DNA from: JAMXLO01 sp963794185 | GTDB taxonomy: Bacteria; Pseudomonadota; Alphaproteobacteria; Acetobacterales; Acetobacteraceae | Assembly: GCA_963794185.1 (NCBI GenBank) | Contig: CAWCDM010000045.1 | Coordinates: forward strand, 1 to 64,000 | Direction of reading: 5' to 3' | Length of the DNA stretch: 64,000 nt | In this document: positions 20,202-31,555 of the stretch, in pieces | How positions within the stretch are numbered: position 1 is the stretch's first letter | Layout: every line of letters begins with the position of its first letter | The notes under the pieces: model-generated | What the model was told of the DNA's origin: nothing | Database searches by the model: none | The model's input: only the letters and a program-made list of their open reading frames with translations | Made by a program: the position numbers and the translations under genes

Positions 20202-22394
20202 ACGATATGGTCGATCTGCCAGGCCTGCCGCCGGGCGTGGCCGCTGCAATGGCCGATGGAACGCTGCGCGATCCATTCGGCGTGCTGGGTCCGCACGACA
20301 CCGCGATGGGGCGCGTCGTGCGTGCCTTCCTGCCTGGCGCACTGGAGGCCGAGGTGCTGGCGCGCGCAGGCGGCGCCTCGCTCGGACGGCTGGCGCCTGT
20401 GGCGCCGCTTGGGCTGTTCGTCGGCCGGGTGGACAGCGCGGAGCCCTATCTGCTGCGCATCACCTGGCCGGGCGCGGTGCAGGAGACCGAAGACCCTTAT
20501 TCCTTCGGCCCGTTGCTGGGCGAGCTTGACCTCCACCTGTTCAACGAAGGGCGGCATTTCGAGCTCGCCGAGCATCTTGGCGCCGGCGTCGTGACGATCG
20601 ACGGCGTGCGCGGCGTGCGCTTCGCCGTCTGGGCGCCGAACGCGCGTGCGGTGTCGGTCGTCGGCGACTTCAACAGCTGGGACTCGCGCCGCCATCCGAT
20701 GCGGCTCCGATTTCCGGCCGGCGTGTGGGAGTTGTTCGTTCCCCGCCTCGCAGCGGGCACGCGATACAAATACGCCATCGTGGGGCCGGATGGCGCGCGC
20801 CTGCCGCTGAAGGCCGATCCGCTGGCGCGTGCGACCGAGGCTCCGCCGGCCACCGCATCCGTCGTGGCCGATCCCGCGCCCTACGTCTGGCACGACGAGG
20901 CCTGGATGCGCCAGCGCTGGCGTCGTCATGGCAACGATGCGCCGATTACAACTTATGAAATGCACGCCGCATCATGGTTCCATCCTGGCGGTCGCATCCC
21001 GACGTGGGACGAGCTCGCCGCACGGCTGGTGCCCTATCTCAGCGAGATGGGCTTCAGCCACGTCGAGCTGATGCCGGTGACCGAGCATCCGTTCGGTGGC
21101 TCGTGGGGTTATCAGCCGCTCAGCCTTTATGCGCCCAGCGCCAGGTTCGGCCCGCCCGAAGGCTTCGCCCGTTTCGTCGATGCCTGTCACCGCGCCGACA
21201 TCGGCGTCATCGTCGACTGGGTGCCGGCGCATTTTCCGACCGACGCCCATGGCATGGCGCGGTTCGACGGCACCGCGCTCTATGAGCATCAGGACGCGCG
21301 GGAGGGATACCATCAGGACTGGAACACCTACATCTACAATCTGGGGCGGCGCGAGGTGCAGGGGTTCCTGATCGCCTCGGGGCTCTACTGGCTCGAGCAC
21401 TTCCACGTCGACGGGCTACGCGTCGATGCGGTGGCATCGATGCTCTATCGCGATTATTCGCGTGCCGAGGGGCAATGGATTCCAAACGTCTATGGTGGAC
21501 GGGAGAATCTCGAGGCGATCGGCTTTCTGCGTCACTTCAATGCCGTCGTCGGCGAGCGCTGCGACGGTGCGATCACCATTGCCGAAGAGTTCGACAGCGT
21601 GGCCGGGGGTATCGCGGCCGATCAGCGAAGGCGGCCTGGGCTTCGCCTTCAAGTGGAACATGGGCTGGATGCACGACACGTTGCGCTACATGGAGGAGGA
21701 TCCGGTCAACCGGTCGTGGCACCACAACGACATGACGTTCGGCCTGCTCTACGCATTCGCCGAGAATTTCGTGCTGCCGCTGTCGCACGACGAGGTGGTC
21801 TACGGGAAGCGCTCGCTGATCGGCAAGATGCCGGGCGACAACTGGCAGCGCTTCGCCAACCTGCGGGCATACTTTGGCTTCATGTGGGGCCATCCGGGGA
21901 AGAAGCTGTTGTTCATGGGCGGCGAGATCGCGCAGGAGCACGAATGGAACCATGACGGCGAACTCGACTGGGGTGCGCTCGGCGATCCGCCGCGACTCGG
22001 CGTGCAGCGTCTGGTGCGCGATCTCAACCGGGTCTTTGCGAGCGAGCCGGCGCTGCATCAGCGCGACTCCGTGTCCACCGGCTTTCGTTGGGTGATCGGC
22101 GATGACCGGGCGAACTCGGTGTTCGCGTTCCTGCGTTACGGCAACGAAGCCGCTTCCCCCGTTCTGGTCGTCTGCAACATGACGCCGGTGCCGCGGCCAG
22201 GCTATCGCATCGGGGTGCCGCGTCCCGGCCGTTGGCGCGAACTGCTCAACACCGACGCCGCATTCTACGGCGGATCCAATATGGGCAACGGCGGTGTGGT
22301 GCCCACCGTCCCGGTGCAGCGCCACGGCGAGGCGCAGTCGCTGGAACTGACGCTGCCGCCGCTCGCCACTCTGTATCTGCGCTTTGGAGACTGA
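20198..22394 (+). CDS. glgB: 1,4-alpha-glucan branching enzyme (one frameshift)
   Basis: GlgB makes alpha-1,6 branches in glucan. It has an N-terminal module, a CBM48 domain (RFAVWAPNARAVSVVGDFNSWD), and a GH13_9 barrel with nucleophile Asp in GLRVDAVASMLYRDYSR, acid/base Glu in TIAEE and SHDEVVYGKRSL. One extra T near 21590 breaks the frame at TIAEE; removing it restores TIAEESTAWPGVSRP and a 731-residue protein, the usual length. The start overlaps the treS stop (ATGA). In the GlgE pathway the branching enzyme finishes the polymer. No glgA or glgC is present in the window. Confidence 0.92.
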
Positions 22395-22405
22395 TCGGAT
22401 CAGCG

Positions 22406-22544
22406 TACACCTCGCCGGCTTGCGGGAGAGGTCGCGGAGCGTCAGCGACGCGGGAGAGGGTGCATCCGGCGGCGCTTTGCTGCCGCGGCACCCTCTCCCG
22501 CCGCGATTTGCGCGGCGACCTCTCCCGCAAGCGGGCGAGGTGTA
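22406..22544. repeat. Long intergenic palindrome (family B)
   Basis: TACACCTCGCC with GCGGGAGAGGTCGC at the left is mirrored by GCGACCTCTCCCGC with GGCGAGGTGTA at the right; an inner pair GCGGGAGAGGGTGC/GCACCCTCTCCCGC nests inside. A closely related element lies at 31094-31243. It sits between glgB and glgX, the only large gap in an operon otherwise made of overlaps, so it probably inserted there and may affect mRNA stability. Confidence 0.8.
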
Positions 22545-22558
22545 CCGCGCCTGAGCCG

Positions 22559-24668
22559 ATGCCGTCCCGTCCCGATGCATTGCTGCCCGGCAGACCGTCT
22601 CCGCTTGGCGCCACCTGGGACGGGCTCGGCGTCAACTTCGCGGTGTTCTCCGCCAATGCCGAGCGCATCGACCTGTGTCTGTTCGACCCGAGCGGACGGC
22701 AGGAGATCGCGCGCTACACCTTGCCGGAATACACCGACGAGATCTGGCACGGCTACCTGCCCGACGCGGCGCCGGGCCTGCTGTACGGCTATCGGGCGCT
22801 CGGGCCGTACGAGCCGGAGCGCGGCCACCGGTTCAATCACAACAAGCTGCTGCTCGACCCCTACGCCCGCGGCCTGGCCGGCAACCTGCTACTGACGGAT
22901 GCCTACTATGGCTTCCGGCTGAACTCGTCGCGCGCCGACCTGTCGTTCGACCGGCGCGACAGCGCGCCGGCGATGCCGAAATGCGTCGTGACCGGCGATG
23001 CGTTCAACTGGGGCGACGATCGTCCTCCTGCCGTTCCATGGTCCGACACCGTGATCTACGAGGCGCATGTGCGCGGCCTCACGATGCTGCGCGAGGACAT
23101 CCCTCCGTCCCGGCGCGGCACGTTCGCGGCCTTGGCCGCATCCCGCCGTGATCGACCATCTGCGCCGCCTCGGCATCACCGCGATCGAACTGATGCCGGT
23201 GCACGCCTTCATGCAGGACCGTGCGCTTCGCCAGCGAGGGCTGCGCAACTACTGGGGCTACAACACGCTCGCCTTCTTCGCCCCGGAACCCGCCTACCTG
23301 TCGGACGGCACGGCGAACGAGATGCGCGTCGCGGTGCGCCGCCTGCATGCCGTCGGCATCGAGGTTATTCTCGATGTGGTCTACAACCACACCGCCGAGA
23401 GCGACGAGAGGGGTCCCACCCTGTCGTGGCGCGGCCTCGACAATGCCAGCTACTACCGGCTGGAGGCACCTGATCCACGCCGTCCCGTCAACGACACCGG
23501 CACCGGCAACACGGTGAACCTCTCACATCCCCGCGTGCTGCAGATGGTGACGGACTCGCTGCGGCACTGGGTGAACTCGTTCCATGTCGACGGGTTCCGC
23601 TTCGACCTCTGCGCGACGCTCGGGCGCGAGCGGGGCGGCTTCGATCCCGGCGCCGGCTTTTTCGATGCGCTGCGCCAGGATCCCGTGCTGACAGGCGTAA
23701 AGCTGATCGCCGAGCCGTGGGATATCGGGCCCGGCGGCTATCAGCTCGGCAACCATCCTCCAGGGTTTGCCGAATGGAACGATCGGTTCCGCGACGGCGT
23801 GCGGCGGTTCTGGCGCGGCGATGCCGGACATCGCCCGGCGATAGCCGCGAGGCTTGCCGGTTCGGCGGACATATTCGCGCGGCATGGCCGGCGTCCGTGG
23901 GCCTCCGTCAACTGCGTCACCTCGCACGACGGCTTCACACTGCAGGACGCCGTCAGCTACGTCGAGAAACACAACGAAGCGAACGGCGAGGCCAACCATG
24001 ACGGGCATCCCGCCAATTTCACCAGCAACTGGGGTGTGGAGGGGCCGACCGACGATCCGGCCATCAACGCAGTGCGCGACCGGGTACGGCGCGCCATGCT
24101 GGCCACCGTGTTCTTCGCGGCCGGTACGCCGATGCTGCTCGCCGGCGACGAATTCGGCCGCACGCAGCGCGGCAACAACAATGCCTATTGCCAGGACAAT
24201 GAGATCACCTGGCTCGACTGGCGGATGGCCGCTTCGCCTGACGGGACCGCGCTGACTGCCTACGTGGCACGGCTCGCCGCGATCAGGCGCGAGCATCCGG
24301 TGCTGCGCAGTCCGGTGTTCCTGCACGGCCGGGTGCATCCTGCGCCGGGGATCGCCGACATCGCCTGGTTCGATGAGCGCGGTGAAACAATTTCAGCCGA
24401 CGCGTGGAACGATGTCGAGCAGCGAACGTTGTTGCTGCGCCGCGCCATGTCTGGTCCGGAAGGAAAGGTCTCAATTCTGACACTGCTGCTCAATCCGACC
24501 AATGAGCACAGGCAATTCCGCCTGCCCGCGCCGCACGTCCCGACGCGGATCCTACTCGACAGCGCGGAGCAGGTGGCCGACGAGCGCGACCTCCAGGGCA
24601 GCGACGTGCCGGTGGCGGCGCACAGTGCCGTGCTGCTGCACGCCAGCATCGAACGGGCGGCGCAATGA
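22559..24668 (+). CDS. glgX: Glycogen debranching enzyme GlgX (one frameshift)
   Basis: GlgX hydrolyses alpha-1,6 branches. It has a CBM48 start (PSPLGATWDGLGVNFAVFSANA) and a GH13_11 barrel: VIYEAHVRGLTM, nucleophile Asp in GFRFDLCATLGRE, acid/base Glu in LIAEPWDIGPGGYQLG, and VTSHDGFTLQD. One extra C near 23135 breaks the frame; without it the text runs TFAALAHPAVIDHLRRLGI and the protein is 702 residues, normal for GlgX. The start MPSRPDALLPG at 22559 is the first ATG after the palindrome. It releases linear chains for TreY and MalQ, encoded downstream, and overlaps treZ by four bases. Confidence 0.9.
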
Positions 24669-26438
24669 GCGCTCGTTTCGGCCGCGCTTCGCCGTTCGGT
24701 GCCAATCTGGCGGCGGATGGTCGCGCGCGCTTCCGGCTCTGGGCGCCGGCGCAGGAGAGGGTGAGCGTGGCGCTCGATGGCGGTCCGCTGTTGCCGATGG
24801 CGCGTTCGCCGGACGGCTGGTTCGAGGCGCATGCGCCGTGTGCCGCCGGGACGCGCTACCGCTACCTTCTGGCCGACGGCACGTTGGTGCCCGACCCCGC
24901 CGCGCGCGCGCAGGAATGCGACGTGCAGGGCCCGAGCGTCGTGGTCGATCCCGCTGCGTATGCGTGGCGCAATCCGGCTTGGCAGGGGCGGCCCTGGCAC
25001 GAGACCGTGCTCTATGAGCTTCACGTCGGCACGAGCGGCGGCTTCGCCGGCGTGGCGAAAGAAGCTGCCGTTTCTCAAGGACCTCGGCGTCACCGCGGTC
25101 GAACTGATGCCGGTCAACGATTTCCCCGGCCGGCGCAACTGGGGCTATGACGGCGTGCTGCCATACGCGCCCGATGCCGCCTACGGCACGCCGGACGAAC
25201 TGAAATCGCTGATCGACACGGCGCACGATCTCGGCCTGATGATCTTCCTCGACGTGGTGTACAATCATTTCGGTCCCGACGGAAACTGGCTGTCGCTCTA
25301 CGCCTCGCAGTTCTTCCGCCAGGACCATACGACACCCTGGGGGCCGGCGATCGATTTCCGTCAACCGGTTGTGCGCACCTACTTCACCGAGAACGTGCTT
25401 CTTTGGCTCATGGAATATCGATTCGACGGTCTGCGCTTCGATGCGGTGCACGCGATCGAGGAGCAGGACTGGGTGGACGAGATGGCCGCCACCGTGCGCG
25501 CCACCGTCGAGCCCGGACGCCACGTCCATCTGGTGCTGGAGCACCACAACGATGCCTCCCATTTGGGAAAGGACTGCGATGCGCAATGGAACGACGACGG
25601 GCACAACGTGCTGCACGTCCTACTGACTGGCGAGCACAGCGGCTACTATGGCGACTACGTGGACCAGCCAGCGGAGAAGCTGGCGCGCTGCCTCGCCGAG
25701 GGCTTCGTCTTCCAGGGCGAGCATTGCCGGTATCTCGGGGCGCCGCGTGGCATGCCGAGTGCGCACCTGCCGCCGACCGCGTTCGTGCTGTTCCTGCAGA
25801 ACCACGACCAGATCGGCAACCGCGCCTTCGGCGAGCGGCTGACCACGCTGACGGATCCGGCCGCGCTCGAGGCGGCCATCGCATTGCTGTTGCTGTGCCC
25901 GCAAATTCCGCTGCTGTTCATGGGTGAGGAGGACGCGAGCCGCACACCCTTCCTGTTCTTCACCGATCATCGCGTGGAACTGGCCGAGGCCGTGCGCAAG
26001 GGACGCCGCGCCGAATTCACCCGCTTCCCCGCATTTGCCGATCCGGCAACGCTCGAACGCATCCCCGATCCGAACGCGCCGCGCACGTTCGAGGCATCCA
26101 TCCCTCACGCCGACCCGCAGTCCGGCCCCGCGCGCCAGGCGTTGTATCGGCGTCTGCTCGCGCTGCGGCACGCGGAGATCGTGCCGCGGCTCGACGGTGC
26201 GCGCGCGATCGAGGCGATTGCGGTCGGCGCCAGGTCCGTGCTTGCACGCTGGCGGCTTGGCGACTGCGCCGTTCTCACCATTGCCACGAATCTCGGCCGG
26301 GAACCCGCCTCGATGCCGGCCTCTGCCGGCGATCTGCTGTTCGCGACACCGGCGGACGCCGCGCTGCAGGCACCGGCCGGCACCCTGGCGCCGTACTGCA
26401 CCCTGGCCTGGCTCGACCGCGGGCCCGCCGATGACTGA
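24665..26438 (+). CDS. treZ: Malto-oligosyltrehalose trehalohydrolase (one frameshift)
   Basis: TreZ releases trehalose from the end-modified chain made by TreY. An N-terminal CBM48-like part (RFRLWAPAQERVSVALDG) is followed by a GH13_10 barrel: LYELHVGT, LDVVYNHFGPDGNWL, nucleophile Asp in GLRFDAVHAI, Glu in LVLEHHND and FLQNHDQIGNRA. The frame breaks in an AAA at 25058-25060; dropping one A gives GVAKKLPFLKDLGVTAVELMPV and 590 residues, the family's size. The start MSARFGRASPFG at 24665 overlaps the glgX stop (ATGA). Confidence 0.9.
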
Positions 26439-28511
26439 CGAGGCGGTGAAGGACCTGGCGCGTCGCGCCGGCATTGCGGTGGAATGGCGTGACGTCGCCG
26501 GCCGCCAGCAGGTCGTCGGACTGGACGTACTGCGCCGCATCCTGGGCGCACTCGGGCTGCCCTGCATAACGCGCGGCGAGCTCGCGGCAAGCCGGCGGGA
26601 GCTCACGCGCAACACCAATCTGCAGGCGCTGCCGCCACTCGTCACGGCGACCGCGGGGCGGCCGACGCGGCTGGAAGCCGGGGCGAGCGGACCGCAGCCG
26701 GCCATACTCGAGCTCGAGGCAGGCGGAAGGCGGGACATCTCGGTCGTGCCGGTGCGCGGCAGGCTGCGCGTCCCGGCGATCGCCGAAAGCGGCTACCACC
26801 GGCTGCAGATCGACGATCGGGATATCGTGCTCGCCGTGGCGCCGGCGCGCTGTCGCACGATCGACGACGCGGTGCCGGATGCGCGTCTCTGGGGGCTCGC
26901 CGCACAGGTCTACTCACTGCGGCAGTCCGGTGATGCGGGCATCGGTGATGCTGCCGGCATCGCCGCCCTGGCTGAGGCGGCCGGAGAGCGCGGCGCGGAT
27001 GCTCTGGCGCTCAGTCCGCTGCATGCGCTGTTCACCGCGAACCCCGCCAGGTTCGGCCCCTATTCGCCGTCTTCGCGGCTGTTCCTCAATCCGCTGCACG
27101 CCGCGCCTGGCCTGGTGTTCGGCCGGAGCATGTCGCGCAGGCGATGGCGGAGGCCGGCCTCGGTGACGCCTTTGCCCGGCTGGAATCACAGAAGCTGATC
27201 GACTGGCCGGAGGCGGCCGGAGCGAAGCTCGCGCTGCTCCGCGTGCTGTTCGACGATTTCATGGCGGGGCCCGACGAGAACGCCGCGCTCGCCGCCGACT
27301 TCGCGCGGTTCCGAGCAGACGGCGGCGATCTGCTGGCGCAGCACGCGACCTTCGAGGCGCTGCACGCGGAACAGTCGGCCGCCGGCGCGGTCGACTGGCG
27401 GCGCTGGTCGGCCGATCTCCGCGATTCGCGGAGTGCCACGGTCACCGTGTTCGCCACTTCGCGGCAGGACGAGGTGCTGTTCCACATATTCCTGCAATGG
27501 CTGGCCGACCGGTCGCTCGCCGCGGCGCAGCAACGGGCCCGGGTGTCAGGCATGCGCATCGGCCTGATCAGCGACCTCGCCGTCGGCATGGATCCCACCG
27601 GCAGCCATGCGTGGAGCCGGCAGCAGGAGATCCTCGGTGGTCTCGCCATCGGCGCGCCGCCGGACATCTACAATCCGCGTGGCCAGAACTGGAGCCTGAC
27701 AGGGTTCTCGCCGCGTGCCCTGATCGCGGGTGGCTTCGCCGCGTTCCTGGCGACTGTGCGGGCGGCGCTGCGGCACACCGGCGGCCTGCGCATCGACCAT
27801 GCCATGGGACTGGCTCGGCTCTGGCTGATCCCGGATGGCGCCTTGCCGTCGGATGGCGCCTATCTCGCCTATCCGGTGACCGATCTCCTGCGGCTGCTCG
27901 CCCTGGAATCCCAGAGACACCAGGCAATCGTCATCGGCGAGGACCTCGGTACGCTGCCGGATGGCTTCCACGACACGCTTGAGACGGCCGGCGTGCACGG
28001 CATGCGCGTGCTGTGGTTCGAGCGCGAGGGCCAGGCGTTCGCGGCGCCCGACCGCTGGGATCACGGCGCCATCGCGATGACCTCGACTCACGACCTGCCG
28101 ACAGTCGCGGGATGGTGGCATGGCACCGACATCAAGACGCGTGCGGCATGCGACCGGCTCGGCAAGGACCTGAGCGAGGCCAACGTGATGGCGGAGCGCG
28201 CCAGGGATCGCACCGGCTTGTGGCAGGCCTTCGAGCGAGAAGGCGTGGCAGGTGGAAATGCACCGCCACCTGAGAATACGCCGCCAGCGGTGGACGCCGC
28301 AATTGCGTTCGTCGCGCAGACCAACACACCGCTCTGCCTGTTGCCTGCCGAGGACGTGCTCGGCCTGGAGGAGCAGCCGAACCTGCCAGGCACGATGGAC
28401 GAACATCCGAACTGGCGGCGACGGCTGCAAGGCGACGCCGGGTCGCTCCTGGATGCACCGGAAGTCGCAGCGCGCGTGGCTAAGCTGGCGGCGAAGCGGC
28501 CTCGGCTGTGA
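26431..28511 (+). CDS. malQ: 4-alpha-glucanotransferase (one frameshift)
   Basis: MalQ (GH77) moves maltodextrin segments between chains, supplying chains long enough for TreY. Seen are WGLAAQVYSLRQSGDAGIGD, SPLHALF, the nucleophile Asp in GLRIDHAMGLARLW, Glu in IGEDLGTLP and Asp in TSTHDLPTVAGWW. One missing C near 27123 breaks the frame; adding it reads VFGPEHVAQAMAEAGLGD and restores 693 residues. The ATG at 26431 overlaps the treZ end by eight bases. It ends in a GTGA overlap with treY. Confidence 0.9.
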
Positions 28512-31087
28512 CCGCGCCGCGCGCGACCATGCGGGTGCAACTGCACCGCGGCTTCACCTTCGCCGACGCGGAACGTCTGGTGCCGTATCTCGCATCACTG
28601 GGGATCAGCCATCTGTACGCGTCGCCGATCCTTACCGCGCGGCCAGGGTCGATGCACGGCTACGACGTAGTGGACCCGACGCGGGTGAACCCGGAACTGG
28701 GCGGCGAGGCGGGTCTGCGGTCCCTGGTCGCGGCTCTGCGCAGTGCGGGCCTTGGCATCATCGTCGATATCGTGCCGAACCACATGGCAGCCGGCGGCAT
28801 GGAGAACGCCTGGTGGGGCGATGTCCTGCAGCATGGCCAGTCGAGCCGCTTTTCCCGCTTCTTCGACATCGACTGGAACAGCGCCGATCCGGCCTTGTAC
28901 AGGAAGATACTGGCGCCGTTCCTCGGCGAGCCCTACGGGGACGCTCTGCGAGCCGGCGCGATCACCCTGGCGCGTGACGACAATGGCGCGCCTATCATCC
29001 GCTACTTCGACAATATCTTTCCGATCCGTCCCGCGGATCATGCCGAGATCGCGGCGTCCGCGCCGGATGCGTACGATCCGGTGACGGAAGCGGGCAGGGC
29101 GCGCCTGCACGCTCTGCTGGAGCGCCAGCACTATCGGCTTGCCTGGTGGCGCACGGCCGGCGACGAGATCAACTGGCGGCGCTTCTTCGACATCAACGGC
29201 CTTGTCGCGCTCCGGATCGAGGACGATGCGGTGTTCGAGGCAACGCACGCGACGCTGTTCCGTCTCTATGCTGAACGTCTGATCGACGGCGTGCGGGTGG
29301 ATCATGTCGATGGCCTGGCGGATCCGCCCGGCTATTGCCGGCGGCTGCGGGAGCGGCTCGGTGGTCGAGCCTGGCTGGTCGTCGAGAAGATACTGGGCCC
29401 CGGCGAGCGCCTGCCGACCGACTGGGGCGTGGACGGCACCAGCGGCTACGACTTCATGGATGATGTGAATGCGCTGCTGCACGATCCGTCCGGCGAGACG
29501 CCGCTGCGGGAACTTTGGACCTCGGTGAGCGGCCGCCCGGCGGATTTCGCCGCCGAGGAGGCCGCCGCTCGCCGCGAGATGCTGGATCGCAGCTTCACAT
29601 CGCAGATCGACGCGGCGGCTGCCGCGCTGCATCGCATCGCCCGGATGCGGCTGGAAACGCGCGACGCGACGTTTGCCGCCATCCGCCGTGTGCTGATTGC
29701 GCTGCTGGCACATTTCCCGGTCTATCGGAGCTACGGATGCGGGCGGCGGTCCGCGGCCGATGACGCCGCGTTCGCGAAGGCGGTGGCCGGGGCGATGGCT
29801 GATAGCCGCGCGGCCGATCGTCCGATCGTCGGTCTGCTGGATGGCTGGCTTGGTGGCGAGCCGGTAGGCGATCTCGACTACGAGGCGCGCTGCATCGCGA
29901 TCACCCGCTTCCAGCAACTGAGCGCGCCGCTGGCGGCCAAGGCGGTGGAGGACACCGCGTTCTATCGTTACGGCGTCCTGCTGTCGCGCAACGACGTAGG
30001 CGCGGATGTCGCGCGGTTCGCCATGACCACTGCGGACTTTCATGCCCGATGCCTGGAGCAGCGCGCGAGGTTTCCCGATGCGATGCTGACCACCGGAACG
30101 CACGATCACAAGCGCGGCGAGGACGTGAGTGCGCGGCTGGCCGTGCTGAGCGAGATGCCGGAGCAATGGGCCGCGAACGTTCGCCGTTGGCTCGTGCTGA
30201 ACGCACCACACCGTCGTGCGGGAGACGGTCCGATGCCGTCACCTGGCGACGAGGCGATGCTCTACCAGATGATCGTGGCGGCATGGCCGACGGAACTGGG
30301 GACGAGCGATGCCGAGGGTCTGGCGGACTTTACCGAACGCCTTGCAGACTGGCAGCTCAAGGCGTTGCGGGAGGCGAAGCTGGCGACGGACTGGATCGCG
30401 CCGAACCTGGAATACGAAGATGCCGCGCGATCGTTCCTCTACACGATCATGGCGGATCGCGATGGATTTCTTGCGCAGTCCGGGGCGTTTGCACATCGCA
30501 TCGGTCCGGCGGGTGCGGTGAACGGCCTGTCGCAGGCGCTGCTGAAGCTGACCGTTCCAGGCGTCCCCGATATCTTTCAGGGCAACGAGTTCTGGGACCA
30601 CAGCCTGGTCGATCCGGACAACCGCCGGCCGGTGGATTTTTGCGCCCGCATTGCTGCGCTGAAGGCGGCCGGACGGCCAGGGACGATCGCGGCGCACTGG
30701 CGCAACGGGCTTGTAAAGCAGGCGGTGATCCGGTGCACGCTCGCACTCCGCGGAAGGCTGCCGGAGCTGTTCGCGCGCGGCGCCTATCGTCCGCTGGAGG
30801 TGATGGGCCCCGCGGCGGCGCATGTCGTGGCGTTCCTGCGTTCGCATGCCGGCGTGCATTGCCTGGTCGTGACGCCGCGGTTGCCGGGCAGGCTTCTGGG
30901 CGGCGGCGACTCGATCGTCATGCCACCGGCCGCCTGGCGGGACACGGTCCTGGGTCTGCCGGAAGAACTGGTTGGCCGCAGGATGCGCGATGCGATCAGC
31001 GATGGGCGGGCGGAAGCAGGCGAAACGACGGTGCGGCTGGACAGGCTGCTGTCGACGTTCCCGGTCGCGTTGCTTGTAGCGGACTGA
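28508..31087 (+). CDS. treY: Malto-oligosyltrehalose synthase
   Basis: TreY turns the reducing end of a maltodextrin into a trehalose unit by an internal alpha-1,1 transglycosylation. The 859-residue frame is intact: VQLHRGFTFADAERLVPYL, ASPILTARPGSMHGYDVVDP, IVPNHMA, nucleophile Asp in GVRVDHVDGLADP, Glu in VVEKILGPGERLP, and TTGTHDHKRGEDV. These are GH13_26 signatures. The start is GTG, with the GTGA overlapping the malQ stop. TreY and TreZ together give trehalose from glucan, the reverse direction of carbon flow from TreS-GlgE in the same operon. Confidence 0.95.
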   Translation: MTAPRATMRVQLHRGFTFADAERLVPYLASLGISHLYASPILTARPGSMHGYDVVDPTRVNPELGGEAGLRSLVAALRSAGLGIIVDIVPNHMAAGGMENAWWGDVLQHGQSSRFSRFFDIDWNSADPALYRKILAPFLGEPYGDALRAGAITLARDDNGAPIIRYFDNIFPIRPADHAEIAASAPDAYDPVTEAGRARLHALLERQHYRLAWWRTAGDEINWRRFFDINGLVALRIEDDAVFEATHATLFRLYAERLIDGVRVDHVDGLADPPGYCRRLRERLGGRAWLVVEKILGPGERLPTDWGVDGTSGYDFMDDVNALLHDPSGETPLRELWTSVSGRPADFAAEEAAARREMLDRSFTSQIDAAAAALHRIARMRLETRDATFAAIRRVLIALLAHFPVYRSYGCGRRSAADDAAFAKAVAGAMADSRAADRPIVGLLDGWLGGEPVGDLDYEARCIAITRFQQLSAPLAAKAVEDTAFYRYGVLLSRNDVGADVARFAMTTADFHARCLEQRARFPDAMLTTGTHDHKRGEDVSARLAVLSEMPEQWAANVRRWLVLNAPHRRAGDGPMPSPGDEAMLYQMIVAAWPTELGTSDAEGLADFTERLADWQLKALREAKLATDWIAPNLEYEDAARSFLYTIMADRDGFLAQSGAFAHRIGPAGAVNGLSQALLKLTVPGVPDIFQGNEFWDHSLVDPDNRRPVDFCARIAALKAAGRPGTIAAHWRNGLVKQAVIRCTLALRGRLPELFARGAYRPLEVMGPAAAHVVAFLRSHAGVHCLVVTPRLPGRLLGGGDSIVMPPAAWRDTVLGLPEELVGRRMRDAISDGRAEAGETTVRLDRLLSTFPVALLVAD

Positions 31088-31093
31088 CGGCAA

Positions 31094-31243
31094 CCAGTAC
31101 ACCTCTCCCGCTACGCGGGAGAGGTCGCGGAGCGCCAGCTACGCGGGTGAGTGTCCATCCAGAGGCACTATGCCTGCTGCTGCACCCTCTCCCGTCGCGC
31201 TGCGCGCTCCGACCTCTCCCGCATAGCGGGAGAGGTGTACTGG
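31094..31243. repeat. Long intergenic palindrome (family B)
   Basis: CCAGTACACCTCTCCCG is mirrored by CGGGAGAGGTGTACTGG at the far end, with a nested pair near 31127-31195. It is a sister of the element at 22406-22544. It lies between the ends of treY and minE, which converge, and could serve as a two-way terminator. Confidence 0.8.
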
Positions 31244-31249
31244 GGCGTC

Positions 31250-31555
31250 TCAGCCGCCCGCCATCGCCGGGCGCGCACTCTCCTGTACCCGCTTCGCCTC
31301 CGCCGCAGCGGCGCCAGGCACCTCGACGTCGATCTCCAGCGTTGAAACTGTATCCCCGCGGTCCAGCTTGATCTGCACCTTGTCACGTTCGATCGTTACG
31401 TGCTTGGCGATGACCGCGATGATCTCCTCCTGCAGCACGGCAAGCAGATCGGATTTCCCCACGAAGGCGCGTTCGTGCGCCAGCAGCACCTGCAGCCGAT
31501 CGCGCGCGACCGGTGCGGAGCCATGGCGGCGGAACATGCTGAGCAGCAGATTCAT
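31250..31555 (-). CDS. minE: Cell division topological specificity factor MinE
   Basis: A 101-residue MinE: the N-terminal amphipathic and MinD-binding region (MNLLLSMFRRHGSAPVARDRLQVLLAHER) and the C-terminal topological domain (LAVLQEEIIAVIAKHV then LEIDVEVP). MinE drives MinD off the membrane and sets up pole-to-pole oscillation so that the division ring forms at mid-cell. The gene overlaps the end of minD by four bases and is the last of a minCDE operon. Confidence 0.95.
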   Translation of the reverse strand: MNLLLSMFRRHGSAPVARDRLQVLLAHERAFVGKSDLLAVLQEEIIAVIAKHVTIERDKVQIKLDRGDTVSTLEIDVEVPGAAAAEAKRVQESARPAMAGG

